The notes beneath the pieces were generated by a model that saw only the letters and a list, made by a program, of their open reading frames with translations, was not told the origin of the DNA and ran no database searches. Shown here one piece after another: positions 58,570 through 64,000 of a stretch of DNA of 64,000 nucleotides (positions are counted from its first letter, which is position 1; each line of letters begins with the position of its first letter). The DNA comes from Aricia agestis (Eukaryota > Arthropoda > Insecta > Lepidoptera > Lycaenidae). The DNA lies in NCBI RefSeq assembly GCF_905147365.1, contig NC_056407.1, positions 11,160,001-11,224,000 of the forward strand. Direction: 5' to 3'. Position numbers and translations under genes: made by a program.

Positions 58570-60913
58570 CTACCATATTATACCATTTCATAGTCTTTTA
58601 GATCGAGACTCGAGTTTGTCAAGCGATAATTAAAAAAAATCTATATCTACCTAATATTATAAACCTGAAGAGTATGTTTGCTTGAACGCGTCAATCTCAG
58701 AAACTACAGGTCCGATTTAAAAACTTATCTCAGTGTTAGATAGATCATTTATCGAGTAAGACTCATCATTTATCGAGAAGGTTATATTATATTATTACTC
58801 TAAGACTAATACGACAGAAGAAACTCAGGAAAATGTGGGAAAAACGGGGGAAATATTTTTTATGGGAAAATGTACCTACGGATTCTGTAAAATTTCTAAT
58901 TTACGCGGGCGAAGCCGCGCGGGACATCTAGTATATCATGTAAAATTATTATTAAAAATTACTATCAAATAATGGTCCTTACTAATTATTATTCAACAAT
59001 AGGTACTATCAAACTGGTCCTACTCAAACTAGTGTTACTAAACAAAGTTGCCATAACAATAATTATTACGTTTTAATAATCGCTCTTGCAACTAGGTTCT
59101 TATTCTTAGCAAACGTTTTGATTATAGATCTTGGACTATTATTAATAAGACAATAGCGTGACTTCTCTCAACTATTGTTTAGTGTTATTAAAATAATATT
59201 AATTATTAATTTCTCTGCGAGTGTGCCAACGTCATTTGAATTGTTCCATTTGTAGAGATTTGAAGGTTTTATTGTTTATTCTCATTGTTTAAAATGACAT
59301 TATTTAAATATTAGGTATTAAGAGCTCACCTGACTCTAAAAGTCAAACATCGTCCTTCTCTCTTCACACTCACGCCCGTCTTTCATATGCCAGGTGAAAA
59401 AGGACGGCGCGGAATCATCGCCGAGTTAGTTTTACTTGAATAAAAGACGAACTATAATGATTATGAAAAAAGTGTTTTGGGCAAATTTAGGTTTTATCAA
59501 TACCTTTTTAGATATTAAAAAATATTAAAGAAAAGACAGCAAACTTCGAAGATCCAAGCAAAAATGTGTCTAAAACAAGGTTTTTTGTAAAAAAGAAACT
59601 ATCGAGCATTTTTTGAGTAATCTTGTTTTCGTCTTGAGCATTTAATCTTTATGAACTGAAGTTACTTGTGTCAAAAAAACAGTTTTCTAGACCTTACAGA
59701 TTTTGAGATCTAGGTTAAAGTCAAGTTAGGGTCATATGGGCTCTTAACATCACAATTTAATTAATTACTAGATGTCCCGCGCGGCTTCGCCCGCGTAAAT
59801 TAGAAATTTTACAGAATCCGTAGGTACATTTTCCCATAAAAAATATTTCCCCCGTTTTTCCCACATTTTCCTGAGTTTCTTCTGTCGTATTAGTCTTAGA
59901 GTAATAATATAATATGACCTTCTCGATAAATGATGAGTCTTACTCGATAAATGATCTATCTAACACTGAGATAAGTTTTTAAATCGGACCTGTAGTTTCT
60001 GAGATTGACGCGTTCAAGCAAACATACTCTTCAGGTTTATATTATATATTAGGTAGATATAGATTTTTTTTAATTATCGCTTGACAAACTCGAGTCTCGA
60101 TCTAAAAGACTATGAAATGGTATAATATGGTAGTGATGATGATGATGATGATGATGAAGAATGTAATTTGCATAGTAGCATATGCTTTCCGTTCTTAAAA
60201 CAACGCCGAAACTCCCAAACTTGTATCTATAAAGAATCAGGAATTCTCTCAGCACCTTCCAAACCACGGTATACCAGGTATATCTCGGTGCAAAATCTTA
60301 CTTGTTGGTAGCATATGCTTAGAATACTTCTCACGAAACCGAAGTCACCATATGTTTCCCTATAAGTTTTGAGGAGTTCCCTCGATTACTTATGGATCCT
60401 TCATCAGATCACCACTTTTCTGAACATAATACCAAATTGGGATGATACCCTATATACCAAAAGAAAAATTTTGAAAATCGGTTAACAAACGGCGGAGTAA
60501 TCGTTGAATATAAGAAAACGAACATAACACCTCCCCCATTTTGAAAGTCGGTTAAAATTGTAGCCTATGTGTTATTTATTTAATATTTTAATCAGCACAT
60601 GAATTGAATTACAAATTTTTTTTCAAATTAATCGTAGCACCATCTGTCAGGACAAACTAAAATTGAAATAGAATAATATTGAATGCGATGATAGCGCCGT
60701 CCGCCGGATCTAATGTAAAACATTCCAAAATCAACAACTCCTTATAAATAAGAAATTAATTGAAAAAACATTTTCCAGTAGACCAAACTATAAATCTAAA
60801 CCATTCTCGAATCTCCACGAACACACACAAAAAATTTCATCAAAATTGGTCCAGTCGTTTAGGAGGAGTTCAGTCACATACACACGCACACAAGAAATAT
60901 ATATATTAAGATA
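57783..60913. repeat. 3.1-kb foldback: near-identical 1.15-kb inverted arms
   Basis: Left arm 57783-58933 and right arm 59766-60913 are reverse complements with only scattered single-base changes in the parts I compared (for example atattcag/atgttcag, cttctca/ctcctca) and a length change in a CAT repeat. Inner ends are gggacatctagta and tactagatgtccc; outer ends are tatcttaatatatata and its inverse. Each arm contains a family-B copy plus a retroelement tail. The spacer is 832 bp. Confidence 0.95.
58934..59765. other. spacer of the foldback
   Basis: AT-rich, with a G+C-richer patch at 59340-59440 (caaacatcgtccttctctctt ... aaaggacggcgcggaatcatcgccgagttagtttt) that I associate with a dispersed lepidopteran repeat. 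No gene. Confidence 0.5.
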
Positions 60914-61700
60914 GGCTATAGGTATTGTTATTAAAGCACAAGGTAGTCTAAGATCCATGTAGACTGTAGAGATTGGTCACTTGATCTGAGTGACACAATT
61001 TTGAAAACAACAAAAGTTTTAATTTTTATGTTGAATAAAAATTAAAAATTTTCGACATCCTTCTTAGGTTTTTGGCATTTAAAATGAAAAACTTGGATAG
61101 AAACCGGACGTGACCAAAGTTTTAGAATAAAAGAAAAGAGATTTTAATGAGTTCTATTAAGACCTAAGAATCAATAAGGTATTAAAATATATTTTATTTG
61201 ACTGTATTTAATTAAAGCCTTATATAATCTGCGACTGCGATGAATAGGCGCTGTCGATGGCTACGATGACTCATAAATTTCTTATTTGCAATGCAAATGG
61301 CGTTGGTTGCAGATAAAAGTCCTTATAACGCCTGCATCACTTTGGAGGCTGCACGAATTTGGTCATAGCTTTAATTAAAAAAAGTAATAAACGAAACGAC
61401 TGAAATGGATGGCATTAAACTTGAGAGGTCAATGCATGATATCCTTTAATCCTAATACGTAATAGAGTCTTATTAGAACAGCTGCAACAGAAAAGAACAA
61501 TAATCGCCAATTTTGATCCATGCATAATTGATCTTTTGTCCATTTTGTCGTAAATAGATGTCGTTCCTAAACGGAGTTTAGCGTTCGCACTCAGACTTAC
61601 TTAAAACTTTATTTTTATTAAGGATGACATTGAAAATGAATTTGAGCTTACGTCCACATTCTACGTTCTAGCGGTCAGTCATATACGATACAATTCTGTA
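60914..61700. other. non-coding stretch
   Basis: No gene or defined element seen. Confidence 0.45.
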
Positions 61701-61848
61701 GGCCTACTACGAAACCGTTTTGAGACTCAATTAATCGGACGAGAATGCCGCGTCCTGCTCTAACAACGTCATTTCACGTTTGTCAGAGGAGGATGCAGAA
61801 TTCTCGTTCTATTGTTTGAGTCTCAAAACGGTTTCGTGGTACAAGCCC
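61701..61848. mobile_element. palindromic MITE, copy 1
   Basis: The left end ctactacgaaaccgttttga pairs with the right end tcaaaacggtttcgtggtac. The interior is gaatgccgcgtcctgctcta. Confidence 0.8.
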
Positions 61849-62008
61849 TGACGCGGTTAGAGACATAGAGCTACTCACACAGTTGGCTTTCAGACCGCGT
61901 CAGAATTCCTCCCATGCAAAAGACCGCTTGAACGCAGAAAGCGAACGCAGAATACGTGACTGCTCTCTGTCCGATAGGTCCCTACTCCCTAATATAATTT
62001 ACGTCTCA

Positions 62009-62155
62009 GCCCATACTACGAAACGGTTTTGAGACTCAAACAATCGTACGAGAATATTGCGTCCTACTCTTACAAACGTGAAATGACGTTGTTAGAGCAG
62101 GACGCGGCATTCTCTTCCGATTGTTTGAGTCTCAAAACGGTTTCGTAGTAGGCCT
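62009..62155. mobile_element. palindromic MITE, copy 2, inverted relative to copy 1
   Basis: Ends catactacgaaacggttttg and caaaacggtttcgtagtagg. The interior tagagcaggacgcggcattc is the reverse complement of copy 1. Confidence 0.8.
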
Positions 62156-62159
62156 ACTG

Positions 62160-63659
62160 AATTGGTTTCTTGGATGATGAATTGCAAGCGTCGATCGACG
62201 TAAACTGGACTATTATTATCTTACTACCTAGATCCAATTCTGCAGAAGGTAATTTCTAACGTTACGACTTAAATGATATAACACCGTTTTATATTAGCTC
62301 AGTTACTGGAGAAAGTGGCTAATGATAGGCATTTGTAGCCGCGGAATTATTATAAACCATAATTATAAATCAGTGAAATGACTAACTACAGTGATTGCAG
62401 CTTCAGGCAAGGAAATATTATGCGAATGCAGAACACGCAAAATAATTTCATACAGACACTAATTTTAGAATGCCGTAACCTGATGACTGAAAGAATTGCC
62501 ACCCGTAGAATAAAGGCGAATTGTGAATAGAATGGTAATTGGTGTTAATTTTCATGTCTTTGTGATCATCCAGCCATATAAGAAGAATAAAAATAAGAGT
62601 TATACTAAATTAGTATTACTAATTTAGTATAACTACTACGACTAGTATAACTATTATTAATTATTATGCAGCTTTTGTTACACAAAATATCAAAATTCTA
62701 TTCAAAACGATGATAGTAAAAAAGAAAGATTACCTTTGCCTCTTGTCCCAAGCTTTGGAGTCCAAAAATTTTATTGCTACAAATTGAAAAGTGTAATAAA
62801 ATAAAAACTGTCATTGTGAATTTGGTCTCTACGTCTGTTTTATCTAAAGACAACAGCTCTCATTAGTACTTAGTTACTTACCTTGTCCAAGGGAGCATCC
62901 TTCGCAAACGGTTCTTGCTCGTCTTAGGGCCTGTTTCACCTTCTTCTTCTTCCTAATAAGTGACGAATAAGCTATACACCAATTAACTTGATAGATCAAG
63001 TATGAAGAATCTGTCAAAAAGTTGTGAATAGCCTATTCGGCAGACTATAAAAGTAACTGATATTTTTGTGACCTCAGTTGCATAATATCTCGATTTCGAG
63101 ATAAAATTATCGACTTCAAATTATATAAAGACGTGGTAACAATACGATATAATCTACCGATGAGCTACCGAGCTGGAGGGCTACGGGCTAAGTCGTGAGA
63201 TTGTTTAATCGACGACTTGATATTTTATTAATGAGATCGTAGATAACGTCCTGTTCTCGCAGTCAATTGCATATTATACGTCCGCTGGGAGAAAGTCTCG
63301 TTTATATTGTTTTGTATTGAGGTTTAAAATGTTTATTGGTATTTGGTGTCCTCGTGGACTAGCTACGGCCACCTACACGTTTAAAATTTATCGTGGAGGC
63401 GATGATTCTTTTCAGCAGATACGGTGTTTCTATTTTGATTGGTATAAGATTTGAATAGCCATTGTTGGAGATAAACTGCAATAATATTTGCAACAAACAA
63501 GAAATATTACTAGAGATCACCCATTGGTCCAAATTCGACATTTTAATTATTATATAAGTTTCAATGCTATTAATATTCTATTACAAAAATATCGACCTTC
63601 TTCTTCTTCTTTTGGCTCCCCGTTTAAAATATTGACTACATATTTCAGATGTAATAAAT
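62160..63659. other. non-coding stretch with one MITE end
   Basis: agggcctgtttcaccttctt ... ctaataagtgacgaataagc at 62932-63060 resembles one half of a common lepidopteran MITE. Nothing else identified. Confidence 0.45.
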
Positions 63660-64000
63660 AAATCGGCCAAGTGCGAGTCGGACTCGCGCACGAAGGTTTC
63701 CGTACAGTTATAGCTCAGCAAAAATAGGCCAAAAATTGTGTTTTTTGTATGGGAGCCCTTGAATTTTTATTTTATTTTATTATTATTCTTAAATATTGAA
63801 GTAGACATATAATTAAGGCCTTTGTGAAAATATCAAGTGCCTACCTGTTGCTATTATTGATATCGAGCAAAAAAGGCCAAAAAATCACGTTCGTTGTATG
63901 GGTAAATATTAATTTTATTTTGTTTTTAGTACCTATTTGTTGTTATAGCGGCAACCAATATACACAATCTGTGTAAATTTCAGAACTCTAGCTATAGCAG
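63660..64000 (+). repeat. CGGCCAAGTGCGAGTCGGAC family, truncated by the window edge
   Basis: Same order and orientation as 40473-40880: aatcggccaagtgcgagtcg, tattgatatcgagcaaaaaa, gttgttatagcggcaa. Confidence 0.8.

Overview
The window looks like nuclear DNA of an insect, most probably a lepidopteran. Coding exons are short, bounded by GT-AG introns, and sit in AT-rich sequence crowded with interspersed repeats that I recognise as moth and butterfly families. Recurrent examples are the 'AACCGACTTCC' families, the CGGCCAAGTGCGAGTCGGAC family, (GTCT)n-associated elements and an RTE-type LINE ending in GEAFAQQWD. No bacterial features are present. Species and chromosome cannot be told from the sequence.

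All genes I can support lie on the + strand. (1) 588-2501: the last three coding exons of a C2H2 zinc-finger protein with polyAla/polyGln tracts; its 5' part lies off the left edge. (2) 15700-20142: a six-exon model for a 1292-residue Asn/Ser/Lys-rich protein I do not recognise, with coding exon 1 apparently only the ATG. (3) 21883-39678: a complete ten-exon, 509-residue SV2-like major facilitator transporter. (4) 44587-48223: a complete seven-exon, 419-residue Wwox orthologue (two WW domains plus a short-chain dehydrogenase). (5) 51071-51136: a likely first coding exon of an unidentified gene. (6) 57220-57597: a previously easy-to-miss two-exon gene for an 81-residue single-pass membrane protein.

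The rest is mostly mobile-element debris, some with well-defined ends: a solo LTR (4-bp ATAT duplication) antisense in transporter intron 2; an internally deleted piggyBac-like element (52114-53432); two hAT-type MITEs with 8-bp duplications (50294-50598, 36273-36431); a TA-flanked element carrying a 21-bp minisatellite (27960-29056); an ORF1-only LINE copy in the last Wwox intron; an RTE ORF2 tail; a tRNA-derived SINE; and many hairpin MITEs. Introns 3 and 9 of the transporter share a block of about 1.15 kb, one copy carrying an extra (GTCT)n element.

The most striking structures are a 3.1-kb foldback (57783-60913) with almost identical 1.15-kb arms starting 186 bp past the stop codon of the 81-residue gene, the small gene itself, and the large unrecognised protein with an identical in-frame 66-bp-period duplication. 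Exon boundaries come from reading splice consensus, phase and protein continuity by eye; no alignment or transcript data were available.
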